DNA of 64,000 bases. It comes from Acidimicrobilacustris sp040882655 (GTDB taxonomy: Bacteria > Actinomycetota > Acidimicrobiia > Acidimicrobiales > Acidimicrobilacustridaceae). The translations under genes were made by a program, and so were the position numbers. The notes beneath the pieces were generated by a model. It was given only the letters and a program-made list of their open reading frames with translations, was not told where the DNA came from and did not search any database. Each line of letters opens with the position of its first letter. The first letter of the stretch is position 1. Positions 35,519 through 43,533 of this stretch are shown in pieces. The DNA lies in assembly GCA_040882655.1 (NCBI GenBank), contig JBBEAV010000004.1, forward strand, positions 105,788 to 169,787, in the 5' to 3' direction.

Positions 35519-35671
35519 CGATTCAGGTGGGTGCAGTGCTGCGGCGCGAGCGACGGACGGTGGTGCGACGTTCTGTGCGTTCTCGGTTGGCAGGACGGCT
35601 CCTAGGGCGTGGGTCTGCGTGACTCGCTCTACCTGGCGCTCGTGTCGCAGCGCACCCAACCTCCTGAAATC
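35519..35671 (+). ncRNA. Candidate structured RNA (long imperfect hairpin)
   Basis: Bases 35525-35552 pair with 35637-35662 over about 25 base pairs: a 10-pair outer stem with one bulged A (35659), a three-base bulge (35535-35537), then 15 uninterrupted pairs. Two of the inner pairs are G-U on the + strand (35544/35645 and 35546/35643), which keeps the RNA stem but not the DNA palindrome. Outer bases 35519-35524 can extend it to 35671. The roughly 84-base apical part is less clearly folded. No coding frame explains it. The rod shape recalls 6S-type RNA, but I cannot assign a family. Confidence 0.38.
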
Positions 35672-35681
35672 CCATGTCAGT

Positions 35682-35701
35682 AACGATTCCAGAGAATCGT
35701 T
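35682..35701. promoter_or_regulatory. Inverted repeat overlapping the nrdJ -35
   Basis: AACGATTC and GAATCGTT are perfect arms around CAGA. The right arm runs into the TTGACA at 35700. It may be an operator or the terminator of the upstream candidate RNA. Confidence 0.5.
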
Positions 35702-35729
35702 GACACGGGTGGAATTACTCTGCTGTAAT
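35700..35729 (+). promoter_or_regulatory. Probable nrdJ promoter
   Basis: Perfect -35 TTGACA (35700-35705), 18-base spacer, -10 TGTAAT (35724-35729). Transcription would start near 35736 inside the first NrdR-like box and leave a leader of about 265 bases. Confidence 0.6.
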
Positions 35730-35730
35730 T

Positions 35731-35746
35731 CACCGATATCTTGTGG
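35731..35746. promoter_or_regulatory. NrdR-box-like site 1
   Basis: CACCGATATCTTGTGG, sharing the right half ATCTTGTGG with site 2, at the expected transcription start. Confidence 0.45.
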
Positions 35747-35772
35747 CCCAGATGGTGTGGGGGTCACATCAA

Positions 35773-35788
35773 CCACAACATCTTGTGG
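35773..35788. promoter_or_regulatory. NrdR-box-like site 2
   Basis: CCACAACATCTTGTGG has perfect 6-base arms around CATC and fits the NrdR-box pattern CACWATATATWGTG at 12 of 14 positions. It lies 42 bases (four turns) from site 1. Confidence 0.6.
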
Positions 35789-35796
35789 TGGGCAGG

Positions 35797-35927
35797 AATC
35801 GGGACCCCAAAAGGGCCCGATTTCGGCACCGAGACCACGACAAGACCCAATCCCGTTCAAAACCAGTCAGCGTCGTCTGGTCAAGAGCACCCCCAGTACC
35901 AGCACATTTAGTGCTCTTCTCAGCACT
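35797..35927 (+). promoter_or_regulatory. Structured nrdJ leader
   Basis: Three hairpins follow each other: AATCGGG(A)CCC with GGGCCCGATT (35797-35822, loop CAAAA, then TTT); GACCACGAC with GTCG(TC)TGGTC (about 35833-35881); and AAGAGCAC with GTGCTCTT (35883-35918). The last can be replaced by AGTGCT with AGCACT (35910-35927), so two exclusive folds exist. No cobalamin-riboswitch B12 box is visible. Confidence 0.4.
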
Positions 35928-36001
35928 GCACTCTTCACGGCACCCGCCACTACCACCCCGATCAAACAGATCAATCAACGAACTCACGCGGAGGATTTCT
36001 C

Positions 36002-38794
36002 ATGGCCCTGGCACCTGAACAGGCTGGCATCGGCATCCGTCGACTCTTTACCGACGTCGACACCCACCCCTTTGACCAAATCGAATGGGAGCGTCGCGAT
36101 GCTCGTATTTCTAATTGGAAGACCGGCGAGGTCGCCTTTGAACAGCTCGGGGTTGAGTTTCCCGTTGGTTGGTCGCTGAACGCCACCAACATCGTCACTC
36201 AGAAGTACTTCCGCGGCACCCCCGACACCGACGAGCGTGAATGGTCCCTCAAGCAGGTCGCGAATCGCGTTGCTGACACCATCACCGAATGGGGCATTCG
36301 CGATGGCTACTTCGTCTCCGACGAAGAGGCCGAGGCATTCCGTGCCGAACTGAAGTTCATCATCATCACTCAGCGGGCCGCGTTTAATTCACCGGTGTGG
36401 TTCAACATCGGCGTTGAGGGTGTGCCCCAGCAGGCCTCGGCCTGTTTCATTTTGTCGGTAGACGACAAAATGGATTCCATTCTCAACTGGTACGTCGAAG
36501 AAGGAACCATCTTCAAGGGTGGTTCTGGCGCTGGCATCAACCTCTCCCGCATTCGTTCCTCGAAGGAATTCCTCAAGGGTGGCGGTACTGCGTCCGGCCC
36601 GGTGAGTTTCATGCGTGGCGCCGATGCCTCTGCGGGCACCATCAAGTCCGGCGGCAAGACCCGTCGTGCCGCCAAGATGGTCATCCTCAACGTGGACCAT
36701 CCCGATATCGAAGAATTCATCTGGTGCAAGTCCCGTGAAGAGAAGAAGGCCCGGGCACTGCGTGACGCCGGCTTCGATATGGATCTCGACGGCGCCGACA
36801 TCACGTCGATCCAGTACCAAAACGCAAACAATTCGGTGCGGGTCACCGATGAATTTATGCAGGCTGTTGTTGACGATACTGATTGGCACTTGCGTGCGGT
36901 ACACGATGGTCAGATCGTCAAGACCATCCGCGCTCGCGACCTCATGCGTCAGATCTCACAGGCCACATGGGAATGTGCCGATCCGGGCATGCAGTTCGAT
37001 ACCACGATCAACCACTGGCATACGGCCTGCAATACCGGGCGCATCAATGGTTCGAACCCGTGCTCGGAATACATGCACATCGACAACTCTGCGTGCAACC
37101 TTTCCAGCATCAACCTTCTTCGCTACCTCGGCGAAGACGGCGTATTCGATATCGACGCCTATAAGCACACCATCGAGATCATGTTCACTGCTCAGGAAAT
37201 TCTTGTTGGCAATGCTGACTACCCGACCGTTCCGATTGGTGAGAACTCCCATAAGTTCCGCCAACTCGGTCTTGGCTACGCAAACCTTGGCGCACTGCTC
37301 ATGGCGTTGGGTCTTCCTTACGACTCAGACGAAGGTCGTGCCCTCGCTGGTGCGCTTACCTCGCTCATGACCGGTCACGCCTACGCCACTTCCGCCCGTA
37401 CCGCATCACGTATGGGTGCGTTTGCTGGCTATTCCGAGAACTCCGAGCACATGCTCCGCGTTCTTGGTCAGCACCGCGCTGCCGCAGCGACCATCGACGA
37501 GGAACTCGTTCCGCCCGATTTGCTGTCAGCCGCTCAGCAGGCGTGGGACTCGGCATGTGATCTTGCCGCTGAAGTTGGTGTTCGCAACTCGCAAGCAACG
37601 GTGCTTGCACCGACTGGCACCATCGGCCTGATGATGGACTGTGACACCACTGGCGTCGAGCCCGATCTCGGTTTGGTCAAGATGAAGAAGCTTGTTGGCG
37701 GCGGCACCATGTCGATTGTCAACCAGACCATTCCTCGTGCCCTTACCAAGCTTGGCTACAACGATGCGCAGATCGAGGAGATCGTTGCTTATATCAACGA
37801 GAACATGTCGATCCTTGGCGCACCGCATATGAAGGCCGAGCACATTCCGGTGTTTGCGTGCTCAATGGGTGACAACACCATTCACTACACCGGGCATATC
37901 CGCATGATGGGTGCCGTGCAGCCGTTCATCTCGGGCGCTATCTCTAAGACCGTCAACATGCCTGAAGACGTCTCGGTGGAAGATGTCGAAAAGCTCCATA
38001 TCGAGGCTTGGCAACTCGGCATTAAGGCGGTCGCCATCTATCGTGACAATTGCAAAGTCGCTCAGCCTCTGTCTGCTTCGAAGAAAGACATGGACGAAAT
38101 CGATCCGGTTGCTGGCGCAACTGAGATCATCGAGCGTGTGGTCGAAAAGATCGTCTACCAGCCGATTCGTCAGAAGCTTCCTCGTACCCGCGTCTCGCGC
38201 ACCTTCGAGTTCCGAGTCGCTGATTGCAAGGGTTTCGTGACCGTTGGCGAATACGAAGACGGCCGTCCTGGTGAAATCTTTGTTCGTGTGTCGAAGCAGG
38301 GTTCCACCCTCGCCGGCATCATGGACGCATTCGCCATATCGGTATCGCATGGCCTTCAGTACGGCGTGCCGCTGCGCTCCTTCATTGAAGCATTCACTGG
38401 CATGCGATTCGAACCAGCCGGTATGACCGACGATCCCGATATCCGTATCGCTAACTCGCTTATGGATTATCTCTTCCGCCGTATGGCGATCGAGTACCTC
38501 TCAAACGAAGAGCGTGCGGAACTCAACATCCTCACCACCTCAGAGCGTATGCAGCCCACGCTTCCCGGTGTCGACGACGCTATCGAGACTCGTCAAGGTT
38601 CCGAGATGCCGGTCGACCCTCCGTCAATCGAATCAGTGACCACGCTTCTCACCGAGACGCAAACGACAATGGTTCGTGAAGTCAAGACGACTAGTCATGA
38701 TGCTCCGATGTGCATGCAGTGCGGTGTCACCATGCAGCGTGCTGGTTCCTGCCATGCCTGCCCATCATGTGGCACCACCAGCGGTTGCAGCTAA
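36002..38794 (+). CDS. nrdJ: Adenosylcobalamin-dependent (class II) ribonucleotide reductase
   Basis: Makes deoxyribonucleotides using B12 as radical source, independent of oxygen. The 930-residue protein shows NSPVWFNIG, QASACFILSVDD with the first active-site cysteine, the KGGSGAGINLSRIRS block, NPCSEYMHIDNSACNLSS with the radical cysteine region, and LAPTGTIGLMMDCDTTGVEPDL. The C-terminus ends in a zinc-ribbon-like Cys cluster (CMQCG...CHACPSCG). ATG 36002 has a GGAGG ribosome site. No class I reductase genes are in the window. Expression is probably controlled by NrdR through the boxes upstream. Confidence 0.96.
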   Translation: MALAPEQAGIGIRRLFTDVDTHPFDQIEWERRDARISNWKTGEVAFEQLGVEFPVGWSLNATNIVTQKYFRGTPDTDEREWSLKQVANRVADTITEWGIRDGYFVSDEEAEAFRAELKFIIITQRAAFNSPVWFNIGVEGVPQQASACFILSVDDKMDSILNWYVEEGTIFKGGSGAGINLSRIRSSKEFLKGGGTASGPVSFMRGADASAGTIKSGGKTRRAAKMVILNVDHPDIEEFIWCKSREEKKARALRDAGFDMDLDGADITSIQYQNANNSVRVTDEFMQAVVDDTDWHLRAVHDGQIVKTIRARDLMRQISQATWECADPGMQFDTTINHWHTACNTGRINGSNPCSEYMHIDNSACNLSSINLLRYLGEDGVFDIDAYKHTIEIMFTAQEILVGNADYPTVPIGENSHKFRQLGLGYANLGALLMALGLPYDSDEGRALAGALTSLMTGHAYATSARTASRMGAFAGYSENSEHMLRVLGQHRAAAATIDEELVPPDLLSAAQQAWDSACDLAAEVGVRNSQATVLAPTGTIGLMMDCDTTGVEPDLGLVKMKKLVGGGTMSIVNQTIPRALTKLGYNDAQIEEIVAYINENMSILGAPHMKAEHIPVFACSMGDNTIHYTGHIRMMGAVQPFISGAISKTVNMPEDVSVEDVEKLHIEAWQLGIKAVAIYRDNCKVAQPLSASKKDMDEIDPVAGATEIIERVVEKIVYQPIRQKLPRTRVSRTFEFRVADCKGFVTVGEYEDGRPGEIFVRVSKQGSTLAGIMDAFAISVSHGLQYGVPLRSFIEAFTGMRFEPAGMTDDPDIRIANSLMDYLFRRMAIEYLSNEERAELNILTTSERMQPTLPGVDDAIETRQGSEMPVDPPSIESVTTLLTETQTTMVREVKTTSHDAPMCMQCGVTMQRAGSCHACPSCGTTSGCS

Positions 38795-38820
38795 TTACGC
38801 AACTCATAATCGCAGATCAA

Positions 38821-38850
38821 CAAAGGCCCGGGTATGAGCCCGGGCCTTTG
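38821..38850 (+). terminator. Intrinsic terminator after nrdJ
   Basis: CAAAGGCCCGGG and CCCGGGCCTTTG form a perfect 12-base stem with a TATGAG loop, followed by TTCTT. Confidence 0.85.
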
Positions 38851-38880
38851 TTCTTGGTCCGGTAGAATCATCTGGTAAGG

Positions 38881-39807
38881 GTGAGCGCTGTGGGGGCGGA
38901 AACAGGCGGGCTCGAAGGAGTAGCTACAACCACTATGGAAACTCGCTCCGTGAAGCAGTTGCTGCAGATCGCTGCAATGGCATTGCTCTGCGCCGCTGCC
39001 GTTTTCATTCTGGGGATCCGCACCCGTTGGGGACAAAAGTTCGGCGACATCGCTCTTCTCGGCCGGCTGCAGTCCTCCCCTGAACTGCGCCGCGGGGCAC
39101 TTGATGTTCTAGACACATTGCAAGCCTCCTCGGTGGTTGTGATCGGCGGAGCGCTGGTCTTGTTCGCGCTGATTCGCCGACGGTCACGCCTAGCAGGTGT
39201 GATCTGTGTGGTTCTTTTTGTCGCCATCGCGGGCGCAGAGTTTCTGAAGCGCACACTCGTTCGCCCTGATTTTGGAATTGATCCGCAAGGGCTCACAAAT
39301 AATTGGGCACCGAGTGGACACACGACGGTGGCAATTTCGTTGATTTTTTGTGCGCTCATGGTTGTACCGCGACGGATGAGAACAGTTGTGGCGGTGATCG
39401 GGGCGCTTTACGCGGCAGCGATTGCATCAGGAACGCTTGCTGCTGGTTGGCATCGTCCCACTGATGCTGTCATGGCGACCTTTTGGTCCTTCGCTATCGC
39501 CACTGTTGGAGTTGCATTGTTGATTGCATGGCGCGGGCCAGGAACCAATGAGTTGGCATACGCCGATAGGCAACACCCCAGGTTCCGAAGAGCGGGATTC
39601 GCTTTGGCCGTTGGACTGCCACTCTTCGCACTCGGTGCATCGTTTGCGATTGGTCACGATCCTGTCGTGTGGACCCAACCCAGTAGTCGGTTTATCGCAG
39701 CCTCAATTGTGATCGACCTCACTGCGGTTACTTCCGTTTTGGTCTTCTCAAAGTTGCTTGAAGGCATCTCGCTTGACCAGCCGCATGACGCGGCGGCATC
39801 TCGCTAG
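38881..39807 (+). CDS. PAP2 superfamily membrane phosphatase
   Basis: Membrane protein of about 308 residues. The PAP2 signature is seen as KRTLVRPDF, then PSGHTTVA, then AGWHRPTDA, the three catalytic blocks of lipid phosphatases acting on phosphatidate-type or undecaprenyl substrates at the outer face. About six to seven helices follow the pattern. GTG 38881 is the first start; ATG 38935 (METRSVKQLL) is an alternative, with AAGGAG rather far from it. A TAGAAT -10-like element lies at 38863. The substrate is unknown. Confidence 0.8.
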   Translation: MSAVGAETGGLEGVATTTMETRSVKQLLQIAAMALLCAAAVFILGIRTRWGQKFGDIALLGRLQSSPELRRGALDVLDTLQASSVVVIGGALVLFALIRRRSRLAGVICVVLFVAIAGAEFLKRTLVRPDFGIDPQGLTNNWAPSGHTTVAISLIFCALMVVPRRMRTVVAVIGALYAAAIASGTLAAGWHRPTDAVMATFWSFAIATVGVALLIAWRGPGTNELAYADRQHPRFRRAGFALAVGLPLFALGASFAIGHDPVVWTQPSSRFIAASIVIDLTAVTSVLVFSKLLEGISLDQPHDAAASR

Positions 39808-39818
39808 CTCTGCAAAGT

Positions 39819-40436
39819 TCAGGCCGGGTTGATCGCCTGTCCGAAAGTCATGAATACCCATGGCTTCGGGCCTTTGGTGAATTCGCTATGGACGAATTCC
39901 ATTTCGAAGCCGGCGGCCTTCACTAACTCCACCGGATCACGCGTGAGATGACAGCCATCCGCAAGACGTACTTCGATTGGGTCAAGTCGACGTTGCCATT
40001 TTTGTGTCTTCGCATCGGGCGCAAGTCCGTGTTCAAGAAAATGGAAGCGCCCGCCAGGTTTTAGTACCCGCCGAAGCTCAGTAAGCGCCTGTTCTACGCC
40101 GGGAATGGTGCACAACGTGAATGTGCACATCGCTCCATCACAAGAGTTGTCTTCTAAAGCAACCGTCTCTCCGTGAAGCCCCGCATACTGGATGGGAATT
40201 GGCGATGCTGCAATTCTTGGTACTGCAATTTTTCGAGCCACGAGCGCAGGTTCGACGGCATAGACAAGCGTGACCTCGGGCGGGTAGCTCGCAACATTGA
40301 GTCCCGACCCAAATCCGATTTCCAAAACCGTTCCCGATAGACCTGCTGCAACTGCATCGCGTCCCTCTTTCATGGCCGATGTTCCCAATGCCTTATCAAT
40401 GAATCGGGGAACGATATGTGTGCTGTAGAAACCCAT
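39819..40436 (-). CDS. Class I SAM-dependent methyltransferase
   Basis: Methyltransferase of 205 residues. Motif I is VLEIGFGSGLN near residue 37, the acidic end of strand 2 is YAVEPAL, and the post-motif block is LRRVLKPGGRFHFLEHGLAP, all typical of type-11 methyltransferases. The opening MGFYSTHIVPRFID resembles a widespread group whose substrate is not known, possibly a quinone or phospholipid. ATG 40436 and GTG 40442 are both possible; the ATG is the better match. It is divergent from the next gene. Confidence 0.82.
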   Translation of the reverse strand: MGFYSTHIVPRFIDKALGTSAMKEGRDAVAAGLSGTVLEIGFGSGLNVASYPPEVTLVYAVEPALVARKIAVPRIAASPIPIQYAGLHGETVALEDNSCDGAMCTFTLCTIPGVEQALTELRRVLKPGGRFHFLEHGLAPDAKTQKWQRRLDPIEVRLADGCHLTRDPVELVKAAGFEMEFVHSEFTKGPKPWVFMTFGQAINPA

Positions 40437-40481
40437 GAACACGACGGTAGTAGTTCAAGGCGTTCCCGGTCCTCCCGTCCT

Positions 40482-41468
40482 ATGGTGATGTCATCAATCA
40501 AAAAGGCCATGATGCAACTTTGGAACAATGACATTGAAGCAATGCGCCCCGAGGCCCGGGCTGTTGTCGATGCGGGTATGGCGATGGTTGCCGAACTCTT
40601 TGCCGGCGATGGAGAGCCGCCGGATGACCTGCTGGGCGCAGCCCACCACATGCGTCGACAGTTCGCACGAATGTACGCGCCGGTACCCGAAGCGATAGAA
40701 CGCACTATCGCCGGCATACCGTGTCGAGTTTTTCTCCCCGAGACTCTGGCAAATGCCGTATATCTGCACTTCCACGGTGGCGGAATGGTGATCGGCGCGC
40801 CAGAGATGAGCGACGCAACAAATCTCGATCTCTGTCGTCGATTCGGCATGGCAGTGATTTCCGTCGGCTATCGCAAAGCTCCCGAGCACCCCTTCCCCGC
40901 AGGTCCAGATGACGCAATTGCGGTTGCGAAGTGGATTCTGGAGCACGGAGGCAACGAATTCGGCTCTGATCGAGTGATTGTGGGTGGCGAATCAGCAGGC
41001 GGGTACATGGCTGCAGCGGTCGCACTCCGCATACGAGATGAACTGCAAGCGAGCGAGAATCTTCTTGGTGCCAACCTCATCTTCGGTGTGCACGACTGGG
41101 GACGATCTCCGAGTCAACGGGGCATTCGTGTCGTCGATAGTCCCGACATGCTCACTCCAGAAGGCATGTCATTCTTCGGCCGGTGTTATCTGCCGGACAT
41201 GACCGACGAAGAACGACGCGCGCCCCACATCTCGCCGCTCTTTGCCGATCTCCACAATTTGTGTCCTGCGTTCTTGAGCGTCGGCACCGCCGATCATCTT
41301 CTTGATGACACACTCATGCTTGCGCCGCGATGGGTGGCAGCAGGCAACGAGGTCGAGTTGTTTGTTGCACCTGAGATGCCGCATGGGTTTCAGGCATTCC
41401 CCTGTGGCATGACCTCAGCTTGGGCGACAGCTCAGTACGACTGGTTCGCTCGTCAACTTGGCCTCTGA
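40482..41468 (+). CDS. HSL-type alpha/beta hydrolase (esterase)
   Basis: Esterase/lipase of the hormone-sensitive-lipase group, 328 residues from ATG 40482. The oxyanion motif HFHGGGMVIG is near residue 98, the nucleophile elbow GGESAGGY near 168, the acid in GTADHLLDD and the histidine in MPHGFQ. No signal peptide is present, so it is cytoplasmic. Several in-frame ATGs follow (40488, 40509, 40512), so the exact start is uncertain. The frame is open to 40416, but that would overlap the divergent methyltransferase. Confidence 0.85.
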   Translation: MVMSSIKKAMMQLWNNDIEAMRPEARAVVDAGMAMVAELFAGDGEPPDDLLGAAHHMRRQFARMYAPVPEAIERTIAGIPCRVFLPETLANAVYLHFHGGGMVIGAPEMSDATNLDLCRRFGMAVISVGYRKAPEHPFPAGPDDAIAVAKWILEHGGNEFGSDRVIVGGESAGGYMAAAVALRIRDELQASENLLGANLIFGVHDWGRSPSQRGIRVVDSPDMLTPEGMSFFGRCYLPDMTDEERRAPHISPLFADLHNLCPAFLSVGTADHLLDDTLMLAPRWVAAGNEVELFVAPEMPHGFQAFPCGMTSAWATAQYDWFARQLGL

Positions 41469-41476
41469 CGCAACAA

Positions 41477-41498
41477 TGCCCGCCCCGGAGGGCGGGCA
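41477..41498. terminator. Stem-loop between convergent genes
   Basis: TGCCCGCCC and GGGCGGGCA pair perfectly around a CGGA tetraloop, between the esterase stop and the stop of the peptidoglycan-binding lipoprotein. Confidence 0.75.
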
Positions 41499-41523
41499 CC
41501 GAATGCGATCAAAAATTCCTAGC

Positions 41524-42228
41524 TCAGCTGGTAGTACAGCCGTTCGTGTAAACCAACGCTGGGATTTTGCCCGGCTGGCACGCTGTTGCTCGGTCCTGGG
41601 AGACCCATTGGCCATCTCGCGAAGCAAGAATATCGACAACATCAATATTCGCTGGCGCACCGAGGGTTACGAATGCATAAGCCCATCCCGAGTCGCAGCC
41701 AAAGCCATTGACTTTCGCTACGCCGCGACCAGCGTCCAAGCCGGGGTTAAGGCCTTGGGTGATAGCGACATTTGTACACGGGGCAACCGAACCGGTAGGT
41801 CCAACCGGAGCGGGTGTCGGTGCCGGCAGGACACAGATTTTCTTCTTGGCCTGCGCATCGGCAGAGAGAGCAGACTTGGTCAGCGGGCCGTAGCTACCGT
41901 CCACAGAAAGACCAGCACCTTTTTGGAACCCTTTGAGACTGGCAATTGTCAACGGGCCAATGACACCGTCGTTGTTGCCAACATCGCAACCAACGGCGTC
42001 AAGCCATTCCTGCATCTGAACAACGTCAGCCTTTGTGAGCGTGCTCACTGGCTTCACACCCGATGTGGTCGGCGATGATGCTGCGGTTGTGGTCGGGGAT
42101 GATGCTGCGGTGGTGGTTGTTGACGAATCGCTGGACTTATTATCGCTGCTGCAGCCGGCCACGCCGGCCACGATGGCCAGTGCGAGAACGGCAATGCCAA
42201 CAATCCGACGAGTAGAGAATGGGTGCAT
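41524..42228 (-). CDS. Peptidoglycan-binding lipoprotein
   Basis: Lipoprotein of 234 residues. A signal sequence ends in the lipobox VAGC (Cys about 26), followed by a Ser/Thr-rich linker containing a repeated TTAASSP unit. A PG_binding_1 domain follows (VQMQEWLDAVGCDVGNNDGVIGP, shortened, then GSYGPLTKSAL). The C-terminal 100 residues carry six cysteines and WAYAFVTLG, not recognised. ATG 42228 has GGAGCC before it; the open frame to 42300 adds nothing. It would sit on the membrane and bind cell wall. Confidence 0.83.
   Translation of the reverse strand: MHPFSTRRIVGIAVLALAIVAGVAGCSSDNKSSDSSTTTTAASSPTTTAASSPTTSGVKPVSTLTKADVVQMQEWLDAVGCDVGNNDGVIGPLTIASLKGFQKGAGLSVDGSYGPLTKSALSADAQAKKKICVLPAPTPAPVGPTGSVAPCTNVAITQGLNPGLDAGRGVAKVNGFGCDSGWAYAFVTLGAPANIDVVDILASRDGQWVSQDRATACQPGKIPALVYTNGCTTS
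42065..42112. repeat. Two tandem 24-base units in the lipoprotein linker
   Basis: Units 42065-42088 and 42089-42112 differ at two positions and encode the repeated Ala/Ser/Pro/Thr linker on the minus strand. Confidence 0.8.
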
Positions 42229-42327
42229 GGTGGCTCCATAGTTTGAGTTACCCAAAATATAGATCATTGCTTGAGGTCGTGGACCCTTCCGGTGTGTCAC
42301 GCTCTCAGTAACAAGAAGGGGGCGGCC

Positions 42328-43533
42328 GTGTCGGGACCATTAGAAGGTGTGAGAGTCGTCGAATTGGGCATGTGGGTGGCCGGTCCTGCGTGCGCGGGAA
42401 TTTTGGCGGACTGGGGGGCTGATGTTATCAAGATCGAGCCTCCCGGCGGCGGTGATCCAGCCCGTGGCTATCAGTCACTTTTCGGCACGATGATGCCTGA
42501 CAATCCTGTCTTTGAGATGGATAACCGCTCAAAGCAGTCAGTCGCGATCGACCTTCGGACAATAGAAGGTCAGGCGCTCGCTCTTGAACTGCTCGATACG
42601 GCCGATGTGTTTGTCACCAACCTTCGGCGCGCAGCGTTAGAGCGTTGGGGTCTTGGACCCGATGAGGTGATGGCTCGCAATCCCCGCCTTGTGTACCAAC
42701 TCATTACTGGGTACGGAATGGAGGGCCCTGACGCGGCCAAACCGGCGTACGACATTGGTGGCTTTTGGGCTCGGTCCGGAGTGGCGTCGCTTTTGCGCAC
42801 CCCCGATGGTCCACTCCCGTTCCAGCGCGGCGGGATGGGGGATCATCCAACGGGTAGCTCCGCATCAGCTGCAGTCTGTGCTGCGCTCTTTAGTCGTGAG
42901 CGAACAGGTAAGGGGCAGTTGGTATCGACCTCCCTTGTGCGTCAAGGCGTGTACACGATTGGTTTCGATCTTTCCATCACATTGGGTTGGGGCGATCACA
43001 TCGGTATCGGGGCTCGAGAAACGATGGGAAATCCATCAATGAATAACTACGTCTGTGGCGACGGCAGAGTGATTTGGCTCATCGGTCAAGAAGCTCAACG
43101 CCATTGGCCGCCGCTATGTCGAGTGGTTGGTCATCCCGAATGGTTGGACGAAGGCCCGTATTCGACTCCAGTGGGCCGTCGCGACAACGCTCGTGAACTC
43201 ATAGCGATACTCGATGAAATTTTCGCATCGAAGTCGCGCGACGAGTGGGCAGAAATCTTCGACACCGAGCCTGACATGTTCTGGGCTGCGGTAAATGAAA
43301 TTGATGATGTCCTCGTCGACGAGCAGGTACACGCAGCCGGAGCCTTTATTGAGGTTCCAGAAGAAAACGGGTCGGCGATGCGAATCGCTAGCCCCTCAGA
43401 TTTTTACGGTACCCCGTGGCTTGCTCGTTCGGGAGCTCCGAAACTTGGTCAACACACAAGGGCGGTCCTAGTCGCTATGGGCAGAACCGATTCGGAGATC
43501 GAAGCATTATTCGACGCTGGAACAGTGGCATGA
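42328..43533 (+). CDS. CaiB/BaiF family CoA transferase
   Basis: Family III CoA transferase of 401 residues that moves CoA between carboxylic acids or acts as an epimerase such as AMACR. The N-terminus GPLEGVRVVELGMWVAGPACAGILADWGADVIKIEPP (abbreviated) and NRSKQSVAIDL are typical; the probable catalytic Asp is in PAYDIGGFWARSG. GTG 42328 follows AAGGGGG; the frame open to 42271 is not used. It overlaps the alpha/beta hydrolase gene by four bases and begins the catabolic region. Confidence 0.88.
   Translation: MSGPLEGVRVVELGMWVAGPACAGILADWGADVIKIEPPGGGDPARGYQSLFGTMMPDNPVFEMDNRSKQSVAIDLRTIEGQALALELLDTADVFVTNLRRAALERWGLGPDEVMARNPRLVYQLITGYGMEGPDAAKPAYDIGGFWARSGVASLLRTPDGPLPFQRGGMGDHPTGSSASAAVCAALFSRERTGKGQLVSTSLVRQGVYTIGFDLSITLGWGDHIGIGARETMGNPSMNNYVCGDGRVIWLIGQEAQRHWPPLCRVVGHPEWLDEGPYSTPVGRRDNARELIAILDEIFASKSRDEWAEIFDTEPDMFWAAVNEIDDVLVDEQVHAAGAFIEVPEENGSAMRIASPSDFYGTPWLARSGAPKLGQHTRAVLVAMGRTDSEIEALFDAGTVA

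Noticed and set aside
35462..35860. 132-codon minus-strand frame in the nrdJ upstream region
   Set aside because: Its composition is irregular, it has no domain, and it runs through the iterons, the hairpin and the promoter, which explain the region better.
35736..36001. Cobalamin riboswitch in the nrdJ leader
   Set aside because: No B12-box sequence or its flanking conserved blocks were found, and a class II reductase that uses B12 is not the expected target.
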